Part shown: piece after piece, positions 33,972 to 45,947 of the stretch | Numbering within the stretch: the stretch's first letter is position 1 | Layout of the letters: every line of letters begins with the position of its first letter | Origin: Lytechinus pictus | Lineage: Eukaryota > Echinodermata > Echinoidea > Temnopleuroida > Toxopneustidae | DNA: 64,000 bases | Assembly (NCBI RefSeq): GCF_037042905.1 | Contig: NC_087258.1 | Coordinates: 1,707,001-1,771,000 of the forward strand | Reading direction: 5' to 3' | Notes under the pieces: model-generated | Seen by the model: the letters and a program-made list of their open reading frames with translations, nothing else | Database searches by the model: none | What the model was told of the DNA's origin: nothing | Translations under genes and position numbers: made by a program

Positions 33972-34141
33972 GGGTGTTTCATAAAGCTGTCCGTAAGTTA
34001 AGAGCAACTTAAAGAACGACTAATAGACCTTTTTGTGGTAATTGGTATATTCATTGGCGATAGTTAAGCGCGTAAGAAAGGTTCACCAGTCATTCATAAA
34101 GTCGCTCTTAACTTACGAACAGCTTTATGAAACGGCCACCA
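33972..34141. mobile_element. GTTTCATAAAGCTGTTCGTAA MITE, copy 3
   Basis: GTGTTTCATAAAGCTGTCCG and TTACGAACAGCTTTATGAAA are inverted, with GTTAAGAGCAACTT against GTCGCTCTTAAC inside. It starts about 80 bases upstream of the fumarase exon carrying the start codon. Confidence 0.7.
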
Positions 34142-35078
34142 GATTGGTTTAGGCCTATACTGCTGTTGTTGTTTTTTTACACCATAGGAGATATATTCTT
34201 ACCATTGACTTAGGATTAGTTTTAAAACAGGTACTCGACACATTACATTTCAATCTGTGCATAATGGGGGGGTCGAATAATTACTATTCATTCAATACTA
34301 GATCACCAGCTACAGGGGGACATCCAGCCCATGTCCCCCCCCCCCCCCCCCTTTGGAGAGGGAAAAAAGTATTTGATAGTGGAATATGTCATGCATAGAC
34401 CAGTGAGGACCTTTTTTGTGTGTGTATGTTTGTCAAATTGTTCATGGAACATAATTACATTGATTCGCTAGCGAAAACTTTTTTCGAGTATTGAAGACAT
34501 TTGGGGGGGGGTTGTCACAATTTTCCTGTAAAAAATCCCCCCCCCCCTTTTTGGAAAATCCTGGATCCACCCTAACCACCCAGACTAGGCTAGCACAAAT
34601 ATATTACTATTAATCTTCCAGCCAGCTAGGTTACTGGAGCTTTACGCGAGCTATGCCTTTGACATGTTTTGTGTAAGCAAGTTGTTAAAAAAGTATTACA
34701 TTTTTCAATGCTTATCATTTTACAATATGGGTGATTGTACTTTATACAAATATACCAGGCTTTAAGTAAATACAGCAGGAATTATTTTTCCAAGGTTTGA
34801 CTGGCATTACTATTAAAATAGTAATTTTTCCAGTACAACCGAGGATGAATAATGCCCTCTATACTTTCGAAATAAAGGCCTTGTATATTTGTTTAATATC
34901 CTACATTTAATAACTTAGAACAACAGATCTTGATTATCTAGTTCTTCTACACGCAGTTCATCTTTTTTAAATCTGTACCAAAATATAGAGAACGCCCTGC
35001 GCTGACTGACCTTCTTTTCCTGAAGCTATGCGCTCAGCAGAATGCGCATTTGTGTCTGCGCCCGAAAGAGTGCGTGAT
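34142..35078. other. Intergenic, G- and C-runs
   Basis: Long C-runs at about 34338-34352 and 34539-34547 and a G9 run near 34503. No gene recognised. Confidence 0.5.
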
Positions 35079-35128
35079 CTGTGACGTCAATGATGGAATA
35101 ATGCACTATTCCATCATTGACGTCACAG
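35079..35128. repeat. Perfect 22-bp-arm palindrome with two CRE sites
   Basis: The left arm reads CTGTGACGTCAATGATGG plus AATA. Its exact inverse follows a 6-base spacer ATGCAC. Each arm contains TGACGTCA, the full CREB/ATF palindrome. Confidence 0.8.
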
Positions 35129-35339
35129 AATAGTAATTTTTCTTCAGTGGGCGTTTCATTTTCAACATCATAGTGAGAATATGTTTGGTCACATGATGCT
35201 ATTTAAACCAATCAGCATAAACAATTCGATTTATGTAGGATATAATTATTCCTATACTTTTATATCATATTAATTATTAGGTTCTTACTTGTTAAACTTA
35301 CCGAACGATATGAATCCACTTTAACACTTTTTTATTCTT

Positions 35340-36110
35340 CCATTAAAATCTAGGAATTATTTTTCTTGATGTTGACATTGGTGCTGTTCCACTTCAGGGA
35401 CAGCAATTTTTTTTCCCTACTACCGGTATATAGTATTATGTTTTTTCCCGTCACACCTAGCGTATTACAATATCAGTTACACCATATGTGTATTTACATT
35501 TTTTCATATACATTTCTTTTTTGGATATATTTATATACATATCAATTATAGTTACCGGTACATATTTACACTTACCATATTCTCTTAGTTTGTTTAATGC
35601 TTTATCATATATACTTATTTGTCTTTTGCACATTATCAGTTGTTCCCCATTTTTTTCCTTTTTTTCCCCCAATCTTATGCCCCAGTTTATTATGCCTTTC
35701 TTTGTAACCCGTTTGTCCCACCTGACCTCTCACTAATTCTCTTGTTATTCATCTCTTCCTCATACCCTCTATCACTGTTTTGTTCCAGATCCTGTTTGAT
35801 GTTGCCTGCCTCATTATCTTAATCCCTCTTGGCTTGAGGTCTTTTACTGGCCTTACTTACACTAACTTCCCTTTGTGTCTGCCTACTCCTTTTCTTTCAT
35901 CCCCTTCACTAACCTGATTGGTCTTCTCTACTCACTAATGCCCCTTTTGTCTCCTTGTTTCTAGTGTTGCTGTAGCTTGTCTGTGGTCTATATTATGGTT
36001 GTTCCACTTTATATGTTTATCATTTTGCCTCCGACGAAGATTCTGCTAGGATCGAAAGCTTAGGCCCCTTTTTGACTCTCTAATTATTTATGATCACGTA
36101 TTAAAATTTT
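35340..36110 (+). mobile_element. Possible decayed retroelement end with hammerhead-like motif
   Basis: At 36027-36067 the sequence CTCCGACGAAGATTCTGC then TAGGATCGAAAGCTTAGG resembles a hammerhead ribozyme core: a (C/U)GANGA box, a five-pair stem GATTC/GGATC, then GAAA. Such motifs are known in pLTRs of Penelope-like elements. The upstream pyrimidine-rich stretch has no clear coding sequence. Boundaries are uncertain, and the C in place of U in the core is a mark against activity. Confidence 0.3.
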
Positions 36111-36443
36111 ATTATTTGTTAAATAATAATTTTATCTATAAATTGTTCTTCAAAATGGCATTTTGCAACATTGCTAATCGAAGGTACGTCATAATGAAGC
36201 GGTTCAAGGGTCAGACCTATTGTATTTGCTTCATTGACAAACGGATCGAGGGATCTACACGAGATCGGTCTGGTAACAAACCTTCAATTTTTCGCCTTTT
36301 CATTAACCAATTTTGGAAACCTTCATACGCATTAGGCATATGAAGGTGTAAAAATAAATAAAATCAAAATCATTTACGTGATTTTTATCTTAAACGATGG
36401 ATTTCCTAGGGAAATCCATCTTTGTTTACAAGTGTCTCTTATA

Positions 36444-38543
36444 CACAGTGGCAAATTGTATAGAACCGATAGCGGTGCGTTCAACGCTAGCGGGCGTGTA
36501 CATTTTGCTTATTACATGACGTCATCCAGCCACTGCCAAGAGCCAATTTATGAATGAAAATATAGTAAGCATGCGCAGTGCTAGACCAAAAGCTTCGGTC
36601 TATGTTATGTTGGTTGTTCAGCTGAACTCCGTTGGCTTCACTGTTGGCTGATGCGCGCTTTTGTCACATTGTGCCAAATTGTTGCCTGTTACCATGGTAT
36701 TGACCAAATACAGAGACCGAAGTTCTAGCGCAATCTGTACAGGGGACTAATGGCCATATGTTTATGTGTATTAAGTTCGGATAAAACAGGGCAGTGAAGT
36801 TGCGCGACAGCCGAGGTAAGTCACTGTTTTTGTTACTTTTAACTTGATTTTCCCCGTATTTTGGCAATTAATGCCAAGAGGGAATATTAATTTGCATTTC
36901 GGTCGCGTTAATTTTCATAAGTTTGATTCATTAAAGACAAAAATTGAAGAGCCCCGACGGGGGGATTTTGTATTGTAAGTCCCCTAATCTAATGGTGGCT
37001 GCACGATAGCGAGCCGTCTGTGTACGAGGAGAAATTTAAAAATGTTTAAAAAAAACTCCTTGAAACAGACGGCTGCCAGCTGATCTAGCGCAGTGCAAGC
37101 CTTCCATTGCCCCACACAGTATTCCACCAAAACAAGTGTGCAATTCTCGTACCAAAATTGACCTAGAATTTCACTTTCCTATATTTTTTATGAATTATGA
37201 AAGGTATTCTCGGGGGATCTATTTTCTCACCGATACCGCACTGGTAAGCGAATTTCGATTACTTCTTGCTTTTCGGTCAAAATCTTACGAATTAGCGTCG
37301 ATATGGCATCGTGTTCGTTGGAGTTTGTAGAGTCTATCGCAACGTGTACAAAGTCAATTGATTTCCGGGTTTCGGAGCGTCGCGTGAATATGCATGAAAT
37401 TGCTGAGTCTCGATAATTTTCGATCAATACTGGAGCAATCCGATCAAGAACCAAGACCATTTCCCGCATCGACAATGTGACCGGTTATCGCTATCGATAC
37501 TCTCGCACACAGTCCGAAGGAATTATTTTGGTGACCACATAGTCATGACGTGTTCTGCACGATTGGCCAATCAGCGGTCTCCGATTCGCTGAGCCGAGAC
37601 GGTGTATCCGTTGTACAGTCTGACTCTGAGCACTCTAGGCGACACCCCAATACTTACCCGTGCTAATAAACTGGGACTCCACTCACGCGCATTTGGGCCG
37701 CCCTAGCTTAGAACTAAGCTTTGTTTTACTAAAAAATAAATCTTGTAATGATTCAATAAATGTTACTTAATAAATTAGTACTGTTAAATCGGTACTCACC
37801 GGTTCTTTTCTTGAATTTTCTGGCAATTTCCCACGCTTCTGGCTTCAATTCTGCGGCTGTTCCTGTCGCGGTAGACAGCTACATATGCAACTTTATTTAT
37901 AAATAGAGCGCCCCTTACGATAGTTGTTAAGAACGCGGCCAAATTGTTAGGTTTTTTGCACTGTGTCCAAGGCGTTTTTATTTTGTTTGATTTTTATTTT
38001 TTAATAAATATTTTGTTAAATAGCGATTTTTACGTCAAATATTAAATTCATATCACAAAATATTTTTAATTGTAGAAATATATATAATATCATGCAATTA
38101 TTTATTCTATATATATTTTATAATAAAATTTATAATTGTTGCGGTCTTTAAAAAAGGATAGTCGATCGATCAGGTGATGACTACTCGTATCACGTGATCT
38201 GAAAATCAGCTTCGTACCGCTTTGATCGCACTCGACGGGACCTGACTGACTGCCAAGAAAAGATCGAAAAAGGACTCAAATGTAAGTTTCCCTTTATTTT
38301 ATAACATTTAGAATATGAGTAGGCCTAGGATTATAGTTAATGGGTAATTTTTTAATAAATGCTAAACAAATGAGGACAAAGCTTGCATTTTTCGAGTAAT
38401 AATCACTAATATCATAAAAATACTTGGGTGCAGGACTTCTAACCTGTTTTTAACGCATTGTCGCCTATGAGGTCCATACATGTTAATGTTTGGACCTCAT
38501 TGGTACTAGGAGTGACTCTGAGTATGGTCAATTTGCCACTGTG
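36444..38543. mobile_element. Element with CACAGTG-headed inverted repeats and TTATA 5-bp duplication (Transib/RAG-like signature)
   Basis: The 15-bp ends CACAGTGGCAAATTG (36444-36458) and CAATTTGCCACTGTG (38529-38543) are perfect inverted repeats. TTATA flanks both sides (36439-36443 and 38544-38548). Known facts: Transib and RAG-like transposons make 5-bp target duplications and their ends begin CAC(A/T)(A/G)TG; the V(D)J recombination heptamer is CACAGTG. No A-rich nonamer is present at 12 or 23 bases. The interior of 2100 bp shows no recognisable transposase and holds half of the palindromic element found at 28173-28593. A hAT origin with an imperfect duplication cannot be excluded. Confidence 0.6.
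36648..36705. mobile_element. Half copy of the 28173-28593 palindromic element
   Basis: GCTGATGCGCGCTTTTGTCA and CAAATTGTTGCCTGTTACCA match the inner right arm of the palindromic element in inverse orientation with few differences. No outer ends were found here. Confidence 0.65.
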
Positions 38544-39811
38544 TTATACATATATGGCAGGCGGTTCAAGGCTCCATGATGAAGAAGTAGGCCTATATGT
38601 CAAAATATTAATAAATATCATCATGGAGTCCTGAAGGCTAATACGTACCTCGCAATACGTGTGAGTGGAGCCTAAAGTTTCGAACATCACTTGAGAAGTT
38701 GAGGTACGGCGGTAGTCCAACACCAAAATTACCGTGTGGGAATGCGAAGGATTTATTTTTAGACGAACTTCTGTTAGAGTCTGTTTACTTAGAATTTGCT
38801 CTCATCGATCTACTCATACTCTAGTCATTACATACATCCAGGGGACACTACCAACTAGTTCTTGGAAATTTACGGCTTATTGAATGAAATGAGATTATTA
38901 ACTAAGTAAAATATACGTAGCAAAAATAGATCTAACCTTTTCTTCAGCAGTTCTTCTTCGTCGGCTACGAATGATGTCGCCGAAATCTCCAATCTCAAAA
39001 AGAAAAAAAACTGTTTCTGTCAAAAGGCCAATCCGACACAAATTTGAGAAAAGTTTTCTGTGGAGGAATGACCCGGAGGAATGATAATCGTAAAATTATT
39101 ATTGGAGACTGCTTTCATTTTATTCTTATATTTGGATGCGGGCAGTATAAGTCAGCTAGGTAAAACTTGTGGAATTCTCAATCCTTCAATGGAGTTTTAA
39201 ACATTTTTTTTTGTAAGAAAGAAAGAATTAAAAGAAAGAAAAAAGAAAGGAAGGAAGAGAGGAAGGAATTAGGAAGGAAGAAAGAATGAATGAAAGAAAG
39301 AAGAGTTTCGATTATTAATTGGCCATGTTATGAAAAGTTTGCTGTTGCGTATTCCAAGTCGATTGCCATATTGCTTTAAACCGTTATATTTTTCATTCAA
39401 TTAAAGGATCACTTATGGGGCAATGCCTATACCTAATCATACTTATTAATATATATGCCTCTGGCGGATCCGGCACATCCGACCCGTGTCCCCCTCCCTT
39501 TATGAGAGCCACAACAAATACTTGTTAGTGTAATAAGTGAGGACCCTTTTTTATTTTATTTTTTTGCTTGTCAAATTTTTCCTCATTGACATAATTTATG
39601 CGCTATTAATTCTGTTGAAAATGATATAAATCATCTACCATTGTCAAATTTAATTATTCAATTTAGGAAAATTATCAAAAAAATTAAATTCTTCTATCAA
39701 TGTTAATCACATTTCACTTGCTTTGTTGTTTGAATGGGTGACCTATATTACCTCCATTGATATAGTCCAGAAGCCCTAAAACAGCATTAAATCGCCAGCA
39801 CAATTCATATA
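38544..39811. other. Intergenic, GA-rich patch
   Basis: A purine-rich GAAA/GGAA stretch at about 39215-39305. Otherwise AT-rich with no supported gene. Confidence 0.5.
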
Positions 39812-40360
39812 CCCTTTTTACACAGGATTTTCTTAGCCCCGGACTATCGCTAACCCCGTACTATCCTTAACCCCGTACTATTTTTTTCCCTTTTTACACA
39901 TGCCAAATTGTTAATGCTAACCCCGGATAAGGAATGCTTGCTTTTCACACACGAAACTCGCTAACCCCGGACTAGTGGTTTTTGTCGATCATTCGTAGTA
40001 CAAGTACTTCACTCGTACCTTTTTACACACGCTACAATTTCCATAACCCCGTACTATAGGTGGGGCCAAATTGCCATTTAGCCCCACCTATAGTACGGGG
40101 TTAAGCTTAGCCCACTTTCGTTTTACACTAGCGATCTTAACCCCGTACTATCGCTCTTAGCACCACAATTGCTGGGATAATCCTGCTTTTTTGCAGGGCC
40201 AAATAATCCCGTACTAAAGGTGGGGTTAGCCCACTTTGCAAAAATGCTGTGTAAAAAGAAAGTGGGCTAAGCTTAACCCCGTACTATAGGTGGGGCTAAA
40301 TGGCAATTTAGCCCCACCTATAGTACAGGGTTAAGGAAATTTTAGCGTGTGTAAAAAGGG
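39812..40360. mobile_element. Fold-back element with internal hairpins (549 bp, TA flanks)
   Basis: CCCTTTTTACACA at the left and TGTGTAAAAAGGG at the right are perfect 13-bp inverted repeats flanked by TA. The inside is built from many copies of TAACCCCGTACTAT in both orientations. One perfect 23-bp-arm hairpin lies at 40044-40103 and a near-perfect one at 40274-40334, both reading TAACCCCGTACTATAGGTGG outward. No coding sequence. Confidence 0.8.
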
Positions 40361-42802
40361 TAATAGAAGTATAATTAGCTGTTCTATCTCACTATCATTA
40401 TTCGGGATATATAAATTGACTAAAATAAGGGGTACCTTGTTTATTTTTTCAGATTATCAGTTATCTCCCATTGGAATCAGAGTAAAGAGAGTCTATCTCG
40501 ATGGGTACATGATATGGATAAAAAAAGGCTACCCCTCGCCTATCTGACCCATAGCTAGACAACAATGTTTGTCTGTTTTTTTCACCCCATTGCTGTCTTT
40601 CCAAAATATTTCATCAACTTTTAACGAGTGGGTTTCTTGAAGAACGGCCACTTTGGATGGAGCTTAAATAATGAAACGATTTACATCTTTTCACATAATC
40701 TTGAATGCCCTTGACAATTAAAAGTACTTTCAGATCCATAATTTTAGATTGGGGCATAATAGTGAAATATTATTACTAATATATTTTTGAAATCTTCTGG
40801 AATATGGGGATAACAGAAGTGTTTGAAACAGGGTGGCTCAACATACGAATAAAGAGTTTTGGGGTGTAATACATTTGAAACAGCATAAGGTTGTAAATTG
40901 CGGTAAAGAAAACTGTTGACATGATTGAAAAAAAAAACAAGAGCAAAAAGAGAAAAAAAAAAACAATTGCAAAGCTAACAAGAGCCCGCTGGTGCACAAA
41001 GATATCACAACCCAGGGCTTCAAGCAGATCAAAATGCATCCCAGGCCAAAAGTTTAAAAACAAACACATACCATGAAATAAGTCAAAATTCACACAAAAT
41101 GCTTGTGAACCCTATCTCTCTATTTTCTTCTTTCTTTCCCCCTCTCCTTCTGTTTTTTTTCCTTTTCTTCCCCCTCCCCTTCATCCTTTTTTATTTTTTT
41201 CCTCCCCCTCTTCCTCCTTCTCTTTTCCCCATCCCTCTCTTTTTTCTTCTCTTCCTCTCTCTTTTATTTTTCTTCTCTTCCTTCCCCCTATTCCTCTTTT
41301 TTTTCTTCTTTACCCCTCTCCATCTTTTTCCCCTTCTCTTCCTCTCTATTTCAACGTTGATAATCACAAGTGTTAAAAACTGCTATTTATATAAATCATG
41401 GGTTGCTTCATGAGTTACCATGGAAACTATCATATTTTGTCATATTTCATGTGATCAACATTTTTTTTTCAAACTGAATATTCACTATATAGCCAAAGTA
41501 ATACATCATAATTCACATAATTGCACATTTTCCACATAATTCAACTATCAGAAGGGGAATTTTTTTTATTTTATCAAATGAAATCTAATATAGGATGTTA
41601 TGTAACCATGGAAATAGGGTGGGTGCTTCAGATTCAATAATATTGGTTCAGTGGAAAACGTATTTGATGGCCAATGATCTACTGGTATGTGTATGCTACC
41701 CGAAAATCTTGATTATAGTAGAGGAAATAAGTTAATTGCTGTAAAATTGTACTTTTAGTGTTAGCAGACATGCGTTATTGACAATTACCTTGGCAAAATG
41801 CTAATTTGGGGGCTCCATATTGATGACGTACATGTAATTTGAGAATGTTTCCAATTATTTTTTTTCTGGGTGATTTTCATACGGAATATTGTTTCATTTC
41901 ATTTTCATTTCATATAATTTCTTTTATTTCAATCTCTAAATAATGACAATAAGTTTTGTACATTTGACATACAAATAAGCAAGAAAAACATATTTCAAAT
42001 CTCCATGTACCAAAATTATACTCAAGATTATTACATAAACATGTTGGAAATGGAGGAGGCTGCTAAAAAGCGGAGCTTGTAGAGTGCAGCCTCCTAATAA
42101 AACATTCTTGTAGTTACATAGTATATGAAAAAAAAACAGAGCATATACTTTTTGTCAGGGCATATACTTTCAAAAAAGTAAACATTTGCTTGTTATAATT
42201 ATGATAGTTGCAAGTTGAGCCATTTTTAAGTCACTTTTTGGCTATCTCCTGCTGGCCTATTAATGAATGGTGTCAGAAACTTGCTGTTAATTGGAAAAGG
42301 ATGTTTATAAATTTAATGCACTAATAAAATGGGTTTACTGAAAATTGCACGCAAAGAAAAAAAAGAATGAATTTGATAGCTTGCAACAATAATTATTTCA
42401 ATCTTTCCAACAACTGTTCTATATCTTTGATATCTTGAAATAACATATGATAAGCCCACACACCATTTTCAAGTTCAGAGTGACTTATTTTCATCAAATA
42501 AGGAATGCAACATAATTGGGCTAGAATGAAAGAGTGTATTTTTCATGTGGTTTAATATCATAATACCACCTTCCTTTTACGATCTAATAACAAATCTTGA
42601 ATTTGTCAGAAGCCTGTGCCATGTGTTTTTAGCAGGAATCCCACTATACAGGCACTCTGTGGCTTTCCTGCACTCTCCATTAATTTGTCTATGAGGAAAT
42701 GTGAGGACTGGTCACAGAAGGCCAATCGCAGAATTCCCACGCTAAAGACACTGCACTGACTTTTGACGAAGTATCTAAAAAAAAAAAAAGGTTTATTTAC
42801 TA
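40361..42802. other. Intergenic, including a polypyrimidine tract
   Basis: 41110-41355 is CT-rich (TTCC/TTTTTC runs) and explains the open frame there. The remainder is AT-rich with no recognised gene. Confidence 0.5.
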
Positions 42803-43417
42803 CAGTCCGACCTCTCTTTTCCGGCCTCCCCTTATCCGGATCTTATTATCTGGACACACACTTGCCAAGATTTCTTTTTTCAATCTAGTACGTGGGGAAA
42901 TGAGATTTCAATCTAAAATCGAAATTCCTACGCTTTTTTCTCACTTTGATTGCATACATTTTCCAATATACATGTAGTCTACCTACATGTACAACCACAT
43001 CATTTTTAATGAAAATATCTTACCCAAATTACAGAAAGAACTTAAACAGGATAATTTTCCAGTAAATCAGTCCGAAGTGCAACCATTTCATCACATTCTT
43101 TTTTTTTCAGGTAAAAAACAACATGTCTCGCGAGCTAGGCTCGTCTTGCATTATGGACAGCACCATCTATCATGTTTGAGCCTACAGTCAGTGTAACAAT
43201 GGCTGACTGCGATGATCCAATTTGCTGACTTAATTTCATTGAGTCATTCTCTTTCTTTTGAGGTATGCTCATAGTATTCCTCAATCATTTCAACAGGTTA
43301 ATTATCCAAGACTTTTGGCGACCAATCGATTTCATTTCCGTAACAAACTTCCTATAATTTGCACTGACACTGCAGTGAATACTGTCTGTGAAAGCCCACT
43401 ACAATAGATTACATGTA

Positions 43418-45125
43418 CAGTGTATCAAAAAATTATTTGTACACCCATAAAACAATGAATCAAACATGGAGAAAATAGTTTTTTCTTAAAGCATAAATTT
43501 ACTAACTAATATCATTTAACAAATGATGTATCCTCTTTGTTTAAAGCAGAGTAAAAACATATAATTCATTCCACTTCAAGAATTTTCCCCCAAAATGTGA
43601 TTTTTTAGGGAAAAACAATTATTTGTACACTTGATGTTTTTTTTTCTAATTTAAGTCTCTTGCTAGTACTTGGTGGGTCCTCCTTTGGCATCAATAATGG
43701 CACGAAGTCTCCTTTGCATACTGTCGACCAGTTTTTCACATATTGCAAGATCCAGGTGCTCCATGCTTACTGAAGCATAACTTTCAGGGCTCCTTTGTTG
43801 CTTGGGGGATTTGATGGGCAATTTCCCTCAATTTCATCCCAGATATGCTCTATGGTGTTCAAATCTGAACTTTTGAGGTGTCATTTGAGCACAGATACTT
43901 TCTCGGCCAAGAATGCTGTCACAAGGTTTGTCATACATGCTTTGGATCAATATCAAATGGCTTTCTAGCACTTTGGCAGCAGATGGTATCGTCTTTAGTG
44001 ACAGGATGCTCGTATGCAGGGCGGCATTCATGATTCCATCAATGAAGTAGATATTGCCTTCGCCAGCAGCAGCCATACAACCCCACACCATCATGTTTCC
44101 ACCACCATAGTTGGTTTCAAGCACTTCCGGCTATATTCCTCGCCAGAATCGCTGACAACCATCAGATCAGAAAATATTGAACTTGGACTTGCCATACCAA
44201 AGTACCATTTTCCAGAATCTAACAGGCTTGTCAGTATGTTCCCTGGCGAAGTTTTAGCATTTCAGTTTGTTCTCTTCACTGATGAATGGTTCTTACGGGA
44301 AATCCTACCATGCAGTCCACGTTCTCTCAGTCGATTCCTGATGGTTTGGGTGGAAACCTGAGTGCCTGTACTGGCTTCAACCTACTTTACAGGTTGGTGT
44401 GCAGACATCTTCTGGTCTTTGATCACTATCTCTTTTCTGTACCTGTCTGTCCTTGATGTTGAAGCTCTTTCTTCCCCTTCCCTTCTGATTTTCAACTCTA
44501 CCTCGTATTCTTGAATTTTTTTATGCTATACTGCACCGTTACTATGTTTCATGCCAAATCTTGCATACAGAAACTCCTTCTTTGGGGAACTTAGCCAAAG
44601 TCTTATTTGCCATGTTGAAAAACTACAACCAATCCTTTCAATTAGTGTAGTGAATGGTCACAAACTCTAATATGTCATTAGGAGTGTATGAAATGACATA
44701 TTTTGGTGAAGGAAACCAAGTTATACACATTGACTTCAAGAGACGTTACTGATTCCGGCATGTTTCTGTATCAACAAGGTTAAGCCAGGGTTGAATAGTG
44801 AAATAATGGTGTTTTGGATCTTTTATTATGACAGAAACTTAAAGACAAATTCTCCTTCAAAAAAAGAGTATTTGAGATCACTAAACAGTGAAAATTAAAT
44901 CAAAATGGAAAGTGTACGAATGATTGTTTGAGGGTGAAAAATTAACAAAATAATGAAAAAAAATAAAATTATGCAATTTCTTGGGGGAAAATCCTTTATG
45001 GTTCAAAGGGCACATGCATATCCTACAATGCAGTCACTTTAGAGTGACTAATTTTCAGTAGTTTTTATTTAATTTGCTTAAAAGTATAAAATATGAAGGT
45101 GTACAAATAATTGTTTGATACACTG
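43418..45125 (-). mobile_element. Tc1/mariner element, 1708 bp, inserted in the pogo-like element
   Basis: TA flanks CAGTGTATCAAAAAATTATT at the left and, on the complement, CAGTGTATCAAACAATTATT at the right. The inverted repeats are about 29 bp. Contains a broken transposase on the minus strand. Confidence 0.85.
43663..44613 (-). pseudogene. Degenerate Tc1-type transposase
   Basis: Starts MANKTLAKFPKEG (ATG at 44613) and ends near RRLRAIIDAKGGPTKY with TAG at 43665-43663. In between are GGGNMMVWGCMAAAGEGNIY, the WGC-type block of Tc1 transposases, and QTIRNRLRERGLHGR, the paired-type DNA-binding part. The pieces lie in different frames with stops, so it is not functional. Confidence 0.75.
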
Positions 45126-45535
45126 TAGCTAGTATTGGGGAGGCAGCTGCATGTACATGTATTTGATATTGGGTCTCCAAGATCCAGATAAATCCCTTAT
45201 CCGGATTGGTCCCAACATGTCCGAATAAGAGAGGTTGGACTGTACATGTTTCACGTAGATGATGTGGCAATTAACATGTTTCTAGAATTGCATGACAGAT
45301 CCAATTAAATATAAGGAAACTGCAAAAATACATAAATACTTGAGTTTGTGCATTAGTTTTTTTCTCTTTGTAAACACTATAAAAATGCCCTTCATCTACT
45401 TCAAATATTAAGAAGGATATATACATATATATATTGCAAACAGGTAAAATAATCTGGAAAAAAATGATTATTCAGTATGAACGATCATTTAAATACCAAA
45501 ATGATATCTGACATTACCACAATTAACATGATCTG

Positions 45536-45757
45536 GGAGTTGTTTCACAAACAGTTAAGTATGGCTTCCAGTCATGCTTAAATACCGATGTGCACATGAC
45601 ATGAAACGTGCAAGCTTACTGATTAATATGCAGAAGTGCGCGTCCTCTTAGCATGATTTGACAAATTGGGTGATGCCTTTTATACCGCACACAACTGTAA
45701 ATTTTAGTGCAACACTAAGTCACACTTTGAAATCTTTGTGAAACATCTCCCTGGAGA
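45536..45757. mobile_element. Fold-back MITE (GTTTCACAAA ends)
   Basis: GGGAGTTGTTTCACAAAC and TTTGTGAAACATCTCCC are inverted, about 222 bp apart, just beyond the FTSJ1 stop codon. Related in style to the GTTTCATAAA elements. Confidence 0.5.
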
Positions 45758-45947
45758 ACTATTGCAAAGTTGGTGATAGTTAGAACTGAATTCAGAAGAA
45801 CCTAATGTACAAGTACAATCACTGTATATATGATATATACCATAATATATCTTAGACAATCCACCATTCCAAATTGCCTCAAAGTAATATGTCGACAGTT
45901 TCACTCTCATAATGCAGAAGTTGGTTGTTTTAGATTATCCTTGTCCC

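Larger units (their letters stand above)
42803..45242. mobile_element. pogo/Tigger-like element carrying a nested Tc1 element
   Basis: The ends CAGTCCGACCTCTCTTTTCC and, on the complement, CAGTCCAACCTCTCTTATTC are flanked by TA. CTTATCCGGAT blocks follow. CAGTNNNACCTC..TTATCCGGA ends and TA duplication are typical of pogo/Tigger elements. Without the Tc1 insert (43418-45125) the host element is about 730 bp and non-autonomous. Confidence 0.75.

Noticed and set aside
36444..36485. Full recombination signal sequence (heptamer plus nonamer) at the element ends
   Set aside because: No A-rich nonamer lies 12 or 23 bases from CACAGTG at either end, so only the heptamer-like transposon end is claimed.
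37231..37475. 82-codon minus-strand open frame ending at a gtgaga donor, inside the CACAGTG-ended element
   Set aside because: No family resemblance, no ATG-based start at its listed 5' end, and open frames of this size are expected by chance in 64 kb.
37797..37880. Exon-like minus-strand segment (acceptor atatgtag, donor ACCG/gtgagt) encoding PEAWEIARKFKKRTG
   Set aside because: Good splice context, but no recognisable homology and no supported partner exon; kept only as a note.
38160..38285. Possible plus-strand 5' exon with an AAAT/gtaagt donor in a CpG-containing patch
   Set aside because: No downstream coding exon on the plus strand could be supported.
38937..38993. 57-base minus-strand exon-like segment encoding IGDFGDIIRSRRRR, phase 0 to 0
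   Set aside because: A strong polypyrimidine acceptor and a possible gttaga donor, but too short and without homology to call a gene.
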